In this document: positions 1-8,205 of the stretch, one piece after another
Layout: every line of letters begins with the position of its first letter
Position numbering within the stretch: the stretch's first letter is position 1
From: Pelagibacterium montanilacus
GTDB lineage: Bacteria; Pseudomonadota; Alphaproteobacteria; Rhizobiales; Devosiaceae
Direction of reading: 5' to 3'
DNA length: 64,000 nt
Assembly: GCF_003992665.1 (NCBI RefSeq)
Contig: NZ_RZMX01000046.1
Span: 1 to 64,000, forward strand
Notes under the pieces: generated by a model
The model's input: the letters and a program-made list of their open reading frames with translations, nothing else
Databases searched by the model: none
Told to the model about the DNA's origin: nothing
Made by a program: the position numbers and the translations under genes

Positions 1-1397
1 AGAATTTCCACTTGCGCACCTTCGCGGCGGAACTTGAGGATGATCATGTCGAGCGCCTGCACGCTGGAGATATCCCAGATATGGGCGCGGCTGACGTCGA
101 TTGTAACGGTGTCGAGCACTTCCTTGAAGTCGAAGGCGTTGGTGAACTCCTCGGCGGAAGCGAAGAATATCTGCCCTTCGACGCGATAGGTCCGGTGCTG
201 GCCATCGTCTGAGAGAACCGAGGTGATCCTGAAGATCTGCGAGATCTTCCAGGCAAAAAAGACCCCCGAGAGCATGACGCCAGCCAGAACCCCGATGGCG
301 AGGTTGTGGGTGTAGACCACGGTGACCACCGTCGCGAGCATCACGATCGAAGAGCTTTTGGGGTGGGATGTGAGGTTCTTGATCGAACTCCAGGAGAAGG
401 TGCCGATTGAAACCATGATCATGATAGCGACCAGCGCTGCCATGGGTATCTGGGTCACGAGGTCCCCGAGCACCAGCACCATGAAAAGCAGATAAATTCC
501 CGCAAGCAGGCTCGAGAGCCGCCCACGACCGCCGGATTTGACGTTGATGATCGACTGTCCGATCATCGCGCAGCCGGCCATGCCGCCGATAAAGCCGGTT
601 GCGGTATTGGCGATGCCCTGGCCGATGCACTCCTGGTTCTTGTCGGACTTGGTGTCGGTCAGATCGTCCACGATCTGGGCCGTCATCAGCGACTCGAGCA
701 GGCCCACCACCGCAACCGCTGCCGCATAGGGCAGGATGATCATCAGCGTCTCGAAGGTCAGCGGGATCTGCGGGATCAGGAACATGGGCAGCGTGTCGGG
801 CAGCGCACCCATGTCGCCCACCGTGCGCAGATCCATGCCCAGCGCCATGGCCAGCGCGGTCAGAACCACGATGCAGACCAGCGGCGAGGGAATGGCCTTG
901 GTGACGTAGGGGAAGAGGTAGATGATCGCGAGGCCGGCGGCGACCATCACATAGGTCAGCATCGACACATTGGTCAGCTCTGGCAACTGGGCCATGAAGA
1001 TCAGGATGGCCAGCGCGTTCACAAAGCCCGTCATCACCGAACGGGACACGAACCGCATCACCATGCCGAGCTTGAGAAACCCGGCGGCGATCTGGAGAAC
1101 GCCCGCCATAACCGTGGTGGCCAGCAGATACTCGAGCCCGTGATCGCGCACCAGCGTGACCATGAGAACCGCCGTTGCAGCGGTCGCCGCCGAGATCATG
1201 CCCGGGCGGCCGCCCACGAAGGCGATCAATACGGCAATGGAAAACGAGGCGTAGAGCCCGACACGCGGGTCGACGCCGGCAATGATGGAAAAAGCAATCG
1301 CTTCAGGAATGAGGGCCAGCGCCACCACAATGCCAGCAATGGCATCGCCGCGGATATTGCCGAACCACTCGCGCTTGTACGCGGTGAGAAAGGTCAT
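1..1397 (-). CDS. SulP family anion transporter with STAS domain (3' end outside window)
   Basis: This inner-membrane SulP carrier probably moves sulfate, bicarbonate or a dicarboxylate; the substrate cannot be read from sequence. Translation from the ATG at 1397 gives [18 protein letters not shown], then the SulP signature region ([24 protein letters not shown]) and about ten hydrophobic segments over residues 15-400. A cytoplasmic STAS domain follows ([20 protein letters not shown]), where the reading leaves the window after about 465 codons. The conserved [21 protein letters not shown] loop typical of bacterial SulP proteins is present. The reading frame is open throughout. The family assignment is firm, the substrate is open. 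Confidence 0.92.
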   Translation of the reverse strand, partial: MTFLTAYKREWFGNIRGDAIAGIVVALALIPEAIAFSIIAGVDPRVGLYASFSIAVLIAFVGGRPGMISAATAATAVLMVTLVRDHGLEYLLATTVMAGVLQIAAGFLKLGMVMRFVSRSVMTGFVNALAILIFMAQLPELTNVSMLTYVMVAAGLAIIYLFPYVTKAIPSPLVCIVVLTALAMALGMDLRTVGDMGALPDTLPMFLIPQIPLTFETLMIILPYAAAVAVVGLLESLMTAQIVDDLTDTKSDKNQECIGQGIANTATGFIGGMAGCAMIGQSIINVKSGGRGRLSSLLAGIYLLFMVLVLGDLVTQIPMAALVAIMIMVSIGTFSWSSIKNLTSHPKSSSIVMLATVVTVVYTHNLAIGVLAGVMLSGVFFAWKISQIFRITSVLSDDGQHRTYRVEGQIFFASAEEFTNAFDFKEVLDTVTIDVSRAHIWDISSVQALDMIILKFRREGAQVEI

Positions 1398-1830
1398 TTT
1401 TGGGATAATTCCAACAGGCAGTTGAACGGCGCCGATAACTTCCGGTCCGCAGGTTCAATATTCTGTGTGCTGGTTGCCGGGGGATAGGCGCCCGGAGAAG
1501 CCACTCGGCGCTTCCGCCAAGTCCAACTTACGCCACAGTCTTTGCCTGCAGAATCGTCGACGCGCAAGTTATACCTGCCATGCGCAAGGCGCATGGCCCA
1601 GCCTTGCAGTTGGTAACCCGTCTAGGTTGGAGGATCACCTGACGCTGATGCGGCGGCAGTGATCGGCGATAAAAACCAAAGACTGCACTTTTGCGCCCAC
1701 GGCGGCGGAACGCCGGCCTCTGCGGGGTGATCGCTATAGAGGCCCTTTGATTGCGGTCGAGTAACATGTAAGACGTCTGACCGAGGAGCGGACACGCGTC
1801 AGTGCTATGCCGCACAGCCGGGAGGACCAT
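1398..1830. promoter_or_regulatory. Intergenic region with GntR-like palindrome upstream of the epimerase gene
   Basis: This is about 430 bases between the SulP start and the epimerase start, with no convincing gene. At 1768-1781 it holds gtaagacgtctgac, a palindrome centred on AGACGTCT. It resembles operators of FadR-type GntR regulators (TNGT-N3-ACNA pattern) that often control sugar-acid catabolism genes. It lies 50 bases upstream of the epimerase start. No regulator gene of this type is in the window, so the operator role is inference. Confidence 0.3.
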
Positions 1831-2673
1831 ATGCCGATAACGATCGATCAGTTCTGCGGGAGCAATTTCAGCTATTTCAGGTTCCCATTCGTCACCTTCC
1901 TAGCTGACATGGTCGACCTGGGCATCGGCAACATTGAGATCTGGGGAGTATCTCCTCATCTGTACGCGCCCGATATGACGGACAGCGATGTTGCTGCAGT
2001 GAAGTCCCAGATCGACGACAGGGGATTGAACGTCCGCTGCTTTACGCCCGAGCAGTGCATATATCCGATAAACATCGCAGCGGAAGAGCGGGTCATCAGG
2101 GAGCGCAGCCTGGCCTATTTCATGCGCTGCGTGGAAGTAGCGGCCCTTCTGGACGCGCCATACATGTTCCTGACCTCCGGGTGGGGTTATGAAGGCGAGC
2201 CCAGAGAGCAGGCGTGGGAACGTTCGGTGCAATCTCTCAAAGCGATCACGAGCTATGCAGCCGAAAACGGCGTAACGGCCGTTCTGGAGGGCTTGCAACC
2301 TGTTGAATCCAACATCGTGAACACCGCAGGAGACATCAAAAGCATGATCCAGCAGGTGGGCCCGAGCAACCTCAAACCCGCCCTCGATACCGTCGGGATG
2401 GCTGTGAACGGTGAGACGGTCAAGGACTACATCGCGTGTTTTGGAGCGGGCATAGAGTACGCGCATTTCGTGGACGGACGTCCAGCAGGGCACGTCGCAT
2501 GGGGTGACGGGGAGCTTCCCCTTGCCGAGTACCTCAGGGACCTCCAGTCGATCGACTACAAAGGCTATCTGTCCGTGGAATTCGCCGGTCCGAACTATTA
2601 CATGACCCCGCGCGTGCCAGTTGAGCAAAGTCGAGATGCTATCCGCGCGGCTCTGGCGGATTTGAACAAGTGA
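1831..2673 (+). CDS. Sugar phosphate isomerase/epimerase family protein (FrlC-like)
   Basis: This is a 280-residue TIM-barrel protein of the AP-endonuclease-2-like sugar epimerase family. The closest family I recognise is FrlC (fructoselysine 3-epimerase) and D-tagatose/D-psicose 3-epimerases. The supporting blocks are IEIWGVSPHLYAPD near the N-terminus, a CFTPEQCIYPINIA block matching the FrlC YTPE..YPYN block, VLEGLQPVESNIV with the metal-binding Glu, and GYLSVEFAGPNYYM at the end. The start is ATG 1831, not the in-frame ATG at 1807, because GGGAGG sits 7 bases before 1831. No kinase or transporter partner is adjacent, so the substrate is unknown. It looks like accessory DNA with less GC-rich codon use than the core genes downstream. 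Confidence 0.8.
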   Translation: MPITIDQFCGSNFSYFRFPFVTFLADMVDLGIGNIEIWGVSPHLYAPDMTDSDVAAVKSQIDDRGLNVRCFTPEQCIYPINIAAEERVIRERSLAYFMRCVEVAALLDAPYMFLTSGWGYEGEPREQAWERSVQSLKAITSYAAENGVTAVLEGLQPVESNIVNTAGDIKSMIQQVGPSNLKPALDTVGMAVNGETVKDYIACFGAGIEYAHFVDGRPAGHVAWGDGELPLAEYLRDLQSIDYKGYLSVEFAGPNYYMTPRVPVEQSRDAIRAALADLNK

Positions 2674-3271
2674 GGATGAGCTTGGACCGCTGGCTACCGT
2701 CCTTGTTGATCTCTGAAAAGCTGGTGAACGGCACGTCGTATCGGCTGCGGCCGTTGGTCTATGCATGACCGGCGATCTTGTCCCCTGGCCGTGGCCCGGC
2801 CGCAACTCTTATTCCGTTGCCTCAACCCAGTTTCAGAACACCTGCTCAGCGGCGCCGCAGACATAATTCTGCTCTGCGATGTTCGGCTTGACGGGCTCCG
2901 CAAGTGTCAACATGCAGTTGCCGGTGATGCGGCTGACCATGAATTTCCAGTCGTTCCGTTCTTCATCTCCCCGACCCCACCACTCCAGAGCTAACCGGAC
3001 GGGTTCTGACCCTGATGTTGGCGTCGGAATATTGAGGGATGCGATGGAAAAACGGCTGGTTGTACTCCGGCCCGCCGCGAGACTGATACCCGTTGGTCGC
3101 ATTGACACCATCTATCCGCGAAGCCTAGTGAATTGGACGATCAAACATGCTTCACTATGATGCACGATCTGCGGGTTTGCGGTCGACGTCACGGCGCGCA
3201 GGGTAGGACGCAATGGCGATGATTGCAGGGTCTGGCTTAGCCTTTGGGCATCTGCGCGCGCGGGCACTGCC
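2674..3271. other. Apparently non-coding stretch of about 600 bases
   Basis: No reading frame here resembles a known protein. A minus-strand frame at 2833-3111 (92 codons) is open, but it has no ribosome binding site and no recognisable domain. It may be a remnant. With the truncated transporter gene that follows, the stretch looks like decayed accessory DNA. Confidence 0.5.
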
Positions 3272-4090
3272 ATGAGCATTCCAGCTAGAGGCCAGAAGGC
3301 GGTCTGGCGCTTGACGTTGGTGCAAGCGCTCGCTGGTTCCAATGCGCCCGTCGTCTTTGCGACCGGGGCGGTGGTCGGACGCGATCTGGCGCCGATTCCG
3401 ACGCTGGCCACATTGCCCGTCTCCTTCTTCATGGTGGGCATGGCGGCGAGCACTCTGCCTGCCGGGATGATTGCCGAACGGTATGGCCGTCGTCCCGTAT
3501 TCATGCTCGGCAAGCTCGCAGGCTTCCTATCGGGGATGCTTGCCTGCTTGGCCATCGCAACGCAGGGATTTGCCCTGTTCTGCCTCTCCATATTCCTTGC
3601 CGGAGTCTATGCGGCCGTGGTCATGAGCTACAGGTTCGCGGCGGCCGAATGCGTGGAGCCGGCAGTGCGGCCACGAGCCTTGGCAACGGTGCTGGCGGGC
3701 GGCGTTGCTGCCGGCATTGTCGGTGGCGTTCTGGTCAGCGCAACGATGGATCTCGTGCCCGGATACATGTTCGTGGGCACATATCTTGCGACGGCGGCGA
3801 TTGCACTGCTTTCCGCAGCCCTATTGGCGCGCATCGAGCTTCCCAACATCCGCACTGTGGGGGCCTATGGGGGGCGCCCGATGCAGCAAATCGCGCGCCA
3901 GCCCCGGTTCATCGCTGCGGTGGTCTGTGGGATCGTGAGCTATCTGCTGATGAACTACCTCATGACGTCCGCGCCGCTTGCCATGCGGATGCACGGACAC
4001 TCCCAGATCGACGCCAACCAGGTGGTGCAATGGCATGTCGTCGCCATGTACGCGCCAAGCTTTGTCGCCGGCCATCTCATGGTCCGGTAG
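3272..4090 (+). pseudogene. MFS transporter, C-terminally truncated
   Basis: The frame encodes 272 residues of a major facilitator superfamily permease. It has the MFS loop motif AGMIAERYGRRPVFMLGK between helices 2 and 3 and about eight hydrophobic segments. MFS carriers are usually about 400 residues with 12 segments. This one stops at 4090 in GHLMVR, just where helix 8 or 9 should lead into the next loop. The DNA directly beyond encodes part of an unrelated ATPase, so the end was lost by a deletion or insertion junction at about 4085-4105. A functional six- to eight-helix product is unlikely. Confidence 0.75.
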
Positions 4091-4097
4091 GCGAACA

Positions 4098-4406
4098 GCT
4101 GCCATTCAGACTTTAAAAGTGCTCGCCTTCGATCTGGCTTGTCTCTGTTTGAGCCTTGAAGGCCGCACGCGGATCCCCGCCTTTCTGATCCACGACAGTC
4201 CGCGCGAGGCCGATTTGGGACAAACGATCTATGATGAGCATTTCCGGCTTTTACGAGAACTCGAGGAAGAGCCGGCGGGTGGGACCTTTCAGTATCTGAT
4301 TACAACGACAACAAGGCCACCTCATGACGTCAACAAAGGGCCTTGGCGACGTGCGGTATTGCGTGGTGCGCCTGGCCGCGAACGATTGTTGGCCTGTGAC
4401 CTATGA
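4098..4406 (+). pseudogene. C-terminal fragment of an SMC/ABC-like ATPase
   Basis: In one frame this encodes LKVLAFDLACLCLSLEGR, then IPAFLIHDSPREADLG and FQYLITTTTRPP. This is the D-loop and final-strand region of large SMC/RecN-like ATPases (Walker B neighbourhood, with HDSPREADLG following it). Only about 100 C-terminal residues remain; the N-terminal head and coiled coil are gone. The stop codon at 4404-4406 sits 13 bases before the likely HNH start at 4420. This suggests the two genes once formed an ATPase-plus-nuclease operon of the anti-phage type. The exact family is not certain. Confidence 0.55.
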
Positions 4407-4419
4407 GGATCAATATGCA

Positions 4420-5184
4420 ATGATCGAAGCGCCGCAGCCCTTCGTCATCCGCCAGGAAAGCGACAAGGTCGCGTTTCAGAATGGCTTTCGCCGCAAGTTG
4501 GGCGAAAACGAAGGATGGGCCAGCTTTAGCTCGACCACGGTGCCCGGCACGATCCATCTCGCCGCAGGCGGCGCACAGGGCCCGTGGTTTCTCGCCCTGG
4601 ATCACACAGGCGTCATTGAAGAGCTGGATATGCCTGCAGTGGACATGCCGGGTCCAGGTCATACCCGCTACGCATTCGGGACGCTCGGCCAAGTTTACAT
4701 CGTGTTACCGCGGATCTACCAACTGGCGGCGAGCCTGCCCGATGCGCCGCTTCGGGAGTTCGAGACGAAGATCAAGGACCTTCCGAAAACGACGGAGGCC
4801 GAACGCCTCGTCGTCCAGCGCATCGGCCAGGACATCTTCCGCGTGGGCCTGATCGAGTATTGGCAGGGGCGATGCCCGCTGACCGGCATTACCGATACAG
4901 CGCTGCTGCGCGCATCGCACATAATTCCATGGAAAGATTGCGCGAGCGATGCAGAACGCCTCGACGTCCATAACGGCTTCCTGCTCTCGGCCTTGTGGGA
5001 TGCTGCCTTTGATCGCGGGCTAGTAACGTTCAATGACGAGGGCCAGCCGCAATTCTCACCCTTCCTTAGCGACAGCGCTTGCGCCGAATTGCGCTGGCAG
5101 GAACCGATCCCGTTGACCGACAAGCATCGGAGGCAACTGACCTGGCACCGCACCAACCTCTTCGTCAGACAAGGAGGAGCGTAA
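4420..5184 (+). CDS. HNH endonuclease domain protein
   Basis: This is a 254-residue protein with an HNH nuclease domain (HNH_2 type) in the C-terminal half. The domain contains CPLTGI, then RASHIIPWKDC with the catalytic His, and LDVHNGFLLSALWDAAFDRG with the Asn and metal-binding positions. The N-terminal 140 residues are unrecognised and may recognise substrate. The start at 4420 follows GAGGAT and the stop of the ATPase fragment; an upstream in-frame ATG at 4324 would overlap that fragment. HNH proteins next to SMC-like ATPases are common in restriction and defence loci, but here the ATPase partner is destroyed, so activity is doubtful even though the nuclease frame is intact. Confidence 0.75.
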   Translation: MIEAPQPFVIRQESDKVAFQNGFRRKLGENEGWASFSSTTVPGTIHLAAGGAQGPWFLALDHTGVIEELDMPAVDMPGPGHTRYAFGTLGQVYIVLPRIYQLAASLPDAPLREFETKIKDLPKTTEAERLVVQRIGQDIFRVGLIEYWQGRCPLTGITDTALLRASHIIPWKDCASDAERLDVHNGFLLSALWDAAFDRGLVTFNDEGQPQFSPFLSDSACAELRWQEPIPLTDKHRRQLTWHRTNLFVRQGGA

Positions 5185-5193
5185 GACACTGGT

Positions 5194-6234
5194 TCAGGCG
5201 CTTGCGAGCCACCCCTTGTTCTGCAAGTTCTGGAGAGCGATGCCGATCTGGCGCGGGGAGAAACGCTTCTTACGTTCGTTCCACGCATAAACCTTTTCGA
5301 TTGCATCCTCTGCGCTGACAGCCTTTTCGCGCGTCGTCACCCAGTGCACGGTTGCGAGAAGTTCTAGGCCGAATGGTGTCTCGAACCCCTCTACAAGCTC
5401 CGCCACGCGATCGAAGCGCGCGGCTGTATCTTGGTTATCCGACAAGAAGGACTCCGCGTCCTTCACCGCGCCGGGGACCAGTTCAAGCAGTTTTTCGGGC
5501 GCATCGCCACCATCGGCGTATCCCGACACGAGATGCCCCTCGACCGCGCGAAGGACGTGCCGCAGATTCTCGGCGTAAGGACCATACGGCGCCTTCGCAT
5601 ACTTGAGGCGGAGTGGCTCGCCTGCTTCCTGCATGAAATACATGAGTTTATGCACTTCAAGTAGCGTCACGAACGGGTCCATCAGCCCGCCAAGATAGCG
5701 GTTCATTAGAACCACCAGCGCCGCTCGTCCGGGGCTCATCGTTGGAACTTCCCGCGACTTCGTTGTGACCGGCGCACTATTTGGCTCGAAGACAATGATC
5801 TCCAAGTCCGGCAGGTCGCGCAGCGCGGCTTCGATCCGGGGACGAACGTCCTCCCAATTCAAGCCACCAAGACCGCTCCCAAGCGGCGGGATGGCGATTG
5901 ATCTGATGCCGCGTTGCCGAACCTCTTCGGCAAGGGCGACAAGCCCGGAATCGATATCCTCCATCCGACTTTTCCCGCGCCAATGCCGCTTCGTCGGGAA
6001 ATTGATGATGTACTTGGGGTTTGTCAGTGTATGGCTCTCGAACACGAACATCTTGCCCGGCTGAACTTCATCGCGCTTGCAGGCCGCTTCGTATGCCTTG
6101 AAGTTCGCCGGAAATGCATTCTTGAACTGGAGGGCGATGCCACGGCCCATGATGCCGACGCAGTTCACCGTGTTGACGATCGCCTCTGCGTCCGCCTGTA
6201 AAATGTCGCCTGTCATATATCTGATCATGGTCAT
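5194..6234 (-). CDS. darG: DarG: macro-domain DNA ADP-ribosyl glycohydrolase antitoxin
   Basis: DarG removes ADP-ribose that DarT attaches to DNA bases and also binds DarT directly. The N-terminal macro domain (about residues 1-155) carries MTGDILQADAEAIVNTVNC, GIMGRGIALQFKNAFP and PPLGSGLGGLNW. INFPTKRHWR contains the Lys (residue 82) that corresponds to the catalytic Lys of characterised DarG. The C-terminal half (about 170-346) matches the usual DarT-interacting region (LLEVHKLMYFMQEAGEPLRLKYAK). Length (346 residues) is normal. The gene starts 7 bases after the DarT stop, so the two are translated from one message. All key residues are present, so the antidote looks functional. Confidence 0.93.
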   Translation of the reverse strand: MTMIRYMTGDILQADAEAIVNTVNCVGIMGRGIALQFKNAFPANFKAYEAACKRDEVQPGKMFVFESHTLTNPKYIINFPTKRHWRGKSRMEDIDSGLVALAEEVRQRGIRSIAIPPLGSGLGGLNWEDVRPRIEAALRDLPDLEIIVFEPNSAPVTTKSREVPTMSPGRAALVVLMNRYLGGLMDPFVTLLEVHKLMYFMQEAGEPLRLKYAKAPYGPYAENLRHVLRAVEGHLVSGYADGGDAPEKLLELVPGAVKDAESFLSDNQDTAARFDRVAELVEGFETPFGLELLATVHWVTTREKAVSAEDAIEKVYAWNERKKRFSPRQIGIALQNLQNKGWLASA

Positions 6235-6241
6235 CCTCCCC

Positions 6242-6877
6242 TTAGTAGTACCATTCTCTTTTTACTTTGACTTGCGGTCTATGCTTACTCTTCCCGAACG
6301 CTGCCATTGCACGAGCACCAACTTGTTCGGAATGTACACCTATCCCGCGAACAAGCTCCCAAGGAAAGCTCTCATGCATGAGAAACTCTGCCATTTTGTG
6401 ATCGCGACAAGAAACCCAGTTTCTTGCATTGATCGCGTCCCAGTTTACCTGATCGAGCTTTGAGAGATCGTTGTAGAAGTCAGCGGCGCGGTTGGCGGCA
6501 TTTATGTCAGTAAATGCCCAGCGGCGATTATTTGCCGCTGCCCAATCTACGACTTCACGCATATCCGCGACGAGATGAACGACCGGACCCTGCCCATCCT
6601 TGTACGCCACGTTCGGGTGGTTTCTCCGTGAAATCACATAGAGCATCACGGAACGCGGACAGAGATAGAACGGAACATAGTCGCCCACGCAAGTGCCGGG
6701 ATTGCATTGTACGGGCAGAACAAGGCGGTCAGCCTTGATCTCGTTGTTTCCGATCACCGCCGCTCCCTGCCGCTTGACCATCACGGCGTCAGGCCACAGG
6801 CAACCGTCCCCGACAATAGACGCTAGGTTGTCGACATGGACTATGTGATAAATCCTTGGCCGGTCAGGTGTCGGCAT
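6242..6877 (-). CDS. darT: DarT: DNA ADP-ribosyltransferase toxin
   Basis: DarT (DUF4433) uses NAD+ to ADP-ribosylate single-stranded DNA and blocks replication; in several hosts it is an abortive-infection effector. The 211 residues show IYHIVHVDNL (NAD-binding His), IGNNEIKADRL with Arg51 in the position of the catalytic Arg, GDYVPFYLCPRSVMLYVI, and KMAEFLMHESFPWELV with Glu164 in the ARTT loop as the catalytic Glu. It ends with VKREWYY, like other DarT proteins. It lies between an HTH gene (21-base gap) and darG (7-base gap). GC content is visibly lower than in the flanking core genes, consistent with horizontal transfer. Confidence 0.93.
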   Translation of the reverse strand: MPTPDRPRIYHIVHVDNLASIVGDGCLWPDAVMVKRQGAAVIGNNEIKADRLVLPVQCNPGTCVGDYVPFYLCPRSVMLYVISRRNHPNVAYKDGQGPVVHLVADMREVVDWAAANNRRWAFTDINAANRAADFYNDLSKLDQVNWDAINARNWVSCRDHKMAEFLMHESFPWELVRGIGVHSEQVGARAMAAFGKSKHRPQVKVKREWYY

Positions 6878-6898
6878 GATTAGCCACCCATTTTCACA

Positions 6899-7117
6899 TC
6901 ATTCACCTTCGCTCGTCAATTTCGCGGCAACGGCTGGTGCGTCTTCCGCTGCCATCCCGTCCATGACCCAGCGATCAACATCGCTCAGCTTGAACTTCCA
7001 AAGCCGCCCAACCCGCTGAGCGGGCAAGCTCTTGGATTCGATCCAGCGGTACACCGTGTCCTTCGCGACCCCTAGGTGGGCGGCCACTTGATCAACAGAG
7101 ACCCATGGTTCAGTCAT
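6899..7117 (-). CDS. HTH_17/excisionase-family DNA-binding protein, likely regulator of darTG
   Basis: This small protein (72 residues) consists of a MerR/excisionase-type winged helix-turn-helix: WVSVDQVAAHLGVAKDTVYRWIESKSLPAQRVGRLWKF. An acidic and Ala-rich tail follows. The start at 7117 is chosen because GAGGG precedes it and the longer frame (to 7243) lacks a domain upstream. It is the first gene of the HTH-darT-darG unit, ending 21 bases before darT, so its most likely job is autoregulation of the toxin-antitoxin operon. An excisionase for the nearby integrase is the alternative. Confidence 0.75.
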   Translation of the reverse strand: MTEPWVSVDQVAAHLGVAKDTVYRWIESKSLPAQRVGRLWKFKLSDVDRWVMDGMAAEDAPAVAAKLTSEGE

Positions 7118-7146
7118 CCCGCCACCACCCTCTTTGGCCCGTGTAT

Positions 7147-7162
7147 ATCGGTTTGAATCGGT
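7147..7162. promoter_or_regulatory. Two ATCGGT direct repeats, candidate operator of the HTH-darTG operon
   Basis: The hexamer atcggt occurs at 7147-7152 and again at 7157-7162, exactly 10 bp apart, so both copies face the same side of the helix. They lie 30-45 bases upstream of the HTH gene. A TATACA-like -10 element on the minus strand overlaps them (7147-7142). Binding by the small HTH protein is inference. Confidence 0.35.
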
Positions 7163-7252
7163 AAGAGTCGACGAAACCCGTATAACACGCACCTGTGTTC
7201 CTCGAAAGTTCTTTCTCGGACGGCAGCGCATCCAGTCTGTCATTATGCCGAT

Positions 7253-7504
7253 TCAACGGCACGCCCGAGCCTGATCTCTCATGACGCTGTAGTCGGCGAG
7301 CATCTCGGCGATAGCCGACGCCTCCGGCAGCAGATCGAGCTCGTCTGCTGCGCGCGCCCGGAAGTCGCGGCTGTACTCGACAACCGGTGGGCAGACGGTC
7401 GTGACGCGGGGCTCAGAACCGACCATCGCGCAGCCGCTCAGCGAGCTCATCGCGATCGCGAGGACGACGAGCCGCCGCCTCCAGCATCTGGCGTTGGACA
7501 TCAT
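7253..7504 (-). CDS. Rz1-like outer-membrane spanin lipoprotein
   Basis: The product has about 83 residues. It starts MMSNARCWRRRL, then a hydrophobic stretch and the lipobox LSGC, followed by a short periplasmic part with VCPPVVEYS. It overlaps the upstream i-spanin-like gene by about 90 bases in another frame, the classic nested Rz/Rz1 arrangement of phage lysis cassettes. Spanin pairs fuse inner and outer membranes during phage lysis. Here it is part of a prophage remnant beside an integrase. Identity rests on architecture rather than strong sequence motifs. Confidence 0.6.
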   Translation of the reverse strand: MMSNARCWRRRLVVLAIAMSSLSGCAMVGSEPRVTTVCPPVVEYSRDFRARAADELDLLPEASAIAEMLADYSVMRDQARACR

Positions 7505-7688
7505 TGGCCTTCTCTGTTGTCTTGAGGCGTTCAGCGAGGCGTCCTGCTCGCTCGCCAGTGCGCCGAAGCGCAAGCAGAAACAGGAGCACGGCGAGGACGA
7601 TTGCGCCGAAGCGCAGCGCCGCCCGCATCCACGGGCTCGTGGCGATCCGGCCGAGCAAGGTGCCGATCACCGCCGCCCCCGGCGCCAA
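7413..7688 (-). CDS. Rz-like inner-membrane spanin
   Basis: The frame gives up to 91 residues with one transmembrane segment (FGAIVLAVLLFLLAL) and a charged, probably helical periplasmic part (RTGERAGRLAERLKTTEKANDVQRQML). Topology and overlap with the lipoprotein gene fit an i-spanin. The frame opens with TTG at 7688; a GTG at 7670 behind a G-rich ribosome binding site is an equally good start. It overlaps the end of the endolysin remnant. Confidence 0.55.
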   Translation of the reverse strand: MAPGAAVIGTLLGRIATSPWMRAALRFGAIVLAVLLFLLALRRTGERAGRLAERLKTTEKANDVQRQMLEAAARRPRDRDELAERLRDGRF

Positions 7689-8076
7689 TCGTCGAGCCGG
7701 GCATAGATCGTGACCGCGATCCCCCGAGAGCGACGGCGATGATCACCCAGCGCAAGGTGTCGAGATACGGCACAAGCGGAAGGATTGCGGATTGGGTCTC
7801 CGCCAAGACGCTCTGCGCGACTTCGACCCCGGCTGCGCCCAGCGTCGCGACGCCAGCAGCGCCGCCACCCTTCATGGTGCGGCTGTCGGCCAAAACCTCG
7901 CGCGCTGGTGGCGCTTCTTCGGCGAAGGCGGTCTTCCGGACCGGGAACCGCTCGCCCCACTGGCGCGCGGGGCCGAGGTCGACATGCATGAACCCCGAGC
8001 GGGGGTAGAAGCCGAAGCCGAGGAACCCGACCTCTCGCGCCGCCGCCTCGAAGGCCAAGGGATCGTGGTCCGTCAC
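7667..8076 (-). pseudogene. Phage endolysin remnant (M15-type peptidase C-terminus plus membrane anchor), frameshifted
   Basis: The frame begins inside an M15 D-Ala-D-Ala peptidase domain. DPLAFEAAAREVGFLGFGFY and RSGFMHVDLGPARQWGERFP contain the last zinc His (HVD); the N-terminal zinc ligands are missing. A linker and a hydrophobic anchor (LDTLRWVIIAVALGG) follow. At about 7722-7726 the five-G run appears to have lost one base. With six Gs the frame would continue GIAVTIYARLDDWRRGRR and stop at 7667. It is both 5'-truncated and frameshifted, so it is a dead prophage gene. Confidence 0.65.
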
Positions 8077-8205
8077 GGCGAGGCCTACGGCCCGCTGCTC
8101 GAGCGCATCGAACGGGAGCTGGAGGAGGCTCGGCGCCGGTCGTCCACCCGCGACCGGGCGGCGGATATCCTTGCGCGCATGACGCGGGAGGCTAACCTTG
8201 CCTAG
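8046..8205 (+). pseudogene. 3' fragment of an unidentified plus-strand gene
   Basis: In one plus-strand frame the last 50 codons before the stop at 8205 have strong high-GC third-position bias. They encode a charged helical tail (YGPLLERIERELEEARRRSS, then DRAADILARMTREANLA). Upstream the frame runs into antisense of the endolysin remnant, so the 5' part of the gene is gone. It overlaps the integrase stop by 14 bases tail to tail. I do not recognise the family. Confidence 0.3.

Noticed and set aside
1447-1456. Short match (CGCAGGTTC) to the tRNA-Gln T-arm as possible second att site
   Set aside because: Only nine bases and in the opposite orientation to the tRNA 3' end, so it cannot serve as a direct-repeat attachment site.
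1900-2805. 301-codon minus-strand frame opposite the epimerase gene
   Set aside because: Antisense shadow of a clearly assigned gene; the protein matches no family and has no ribosome binding site.
2833-3111. 92-codon minus-strand frame in the gap after the epimerase
   Set aside because: Open, but no ribosome binding site, no domain and unusual composition; may be a decayed gene but cannot be supported.
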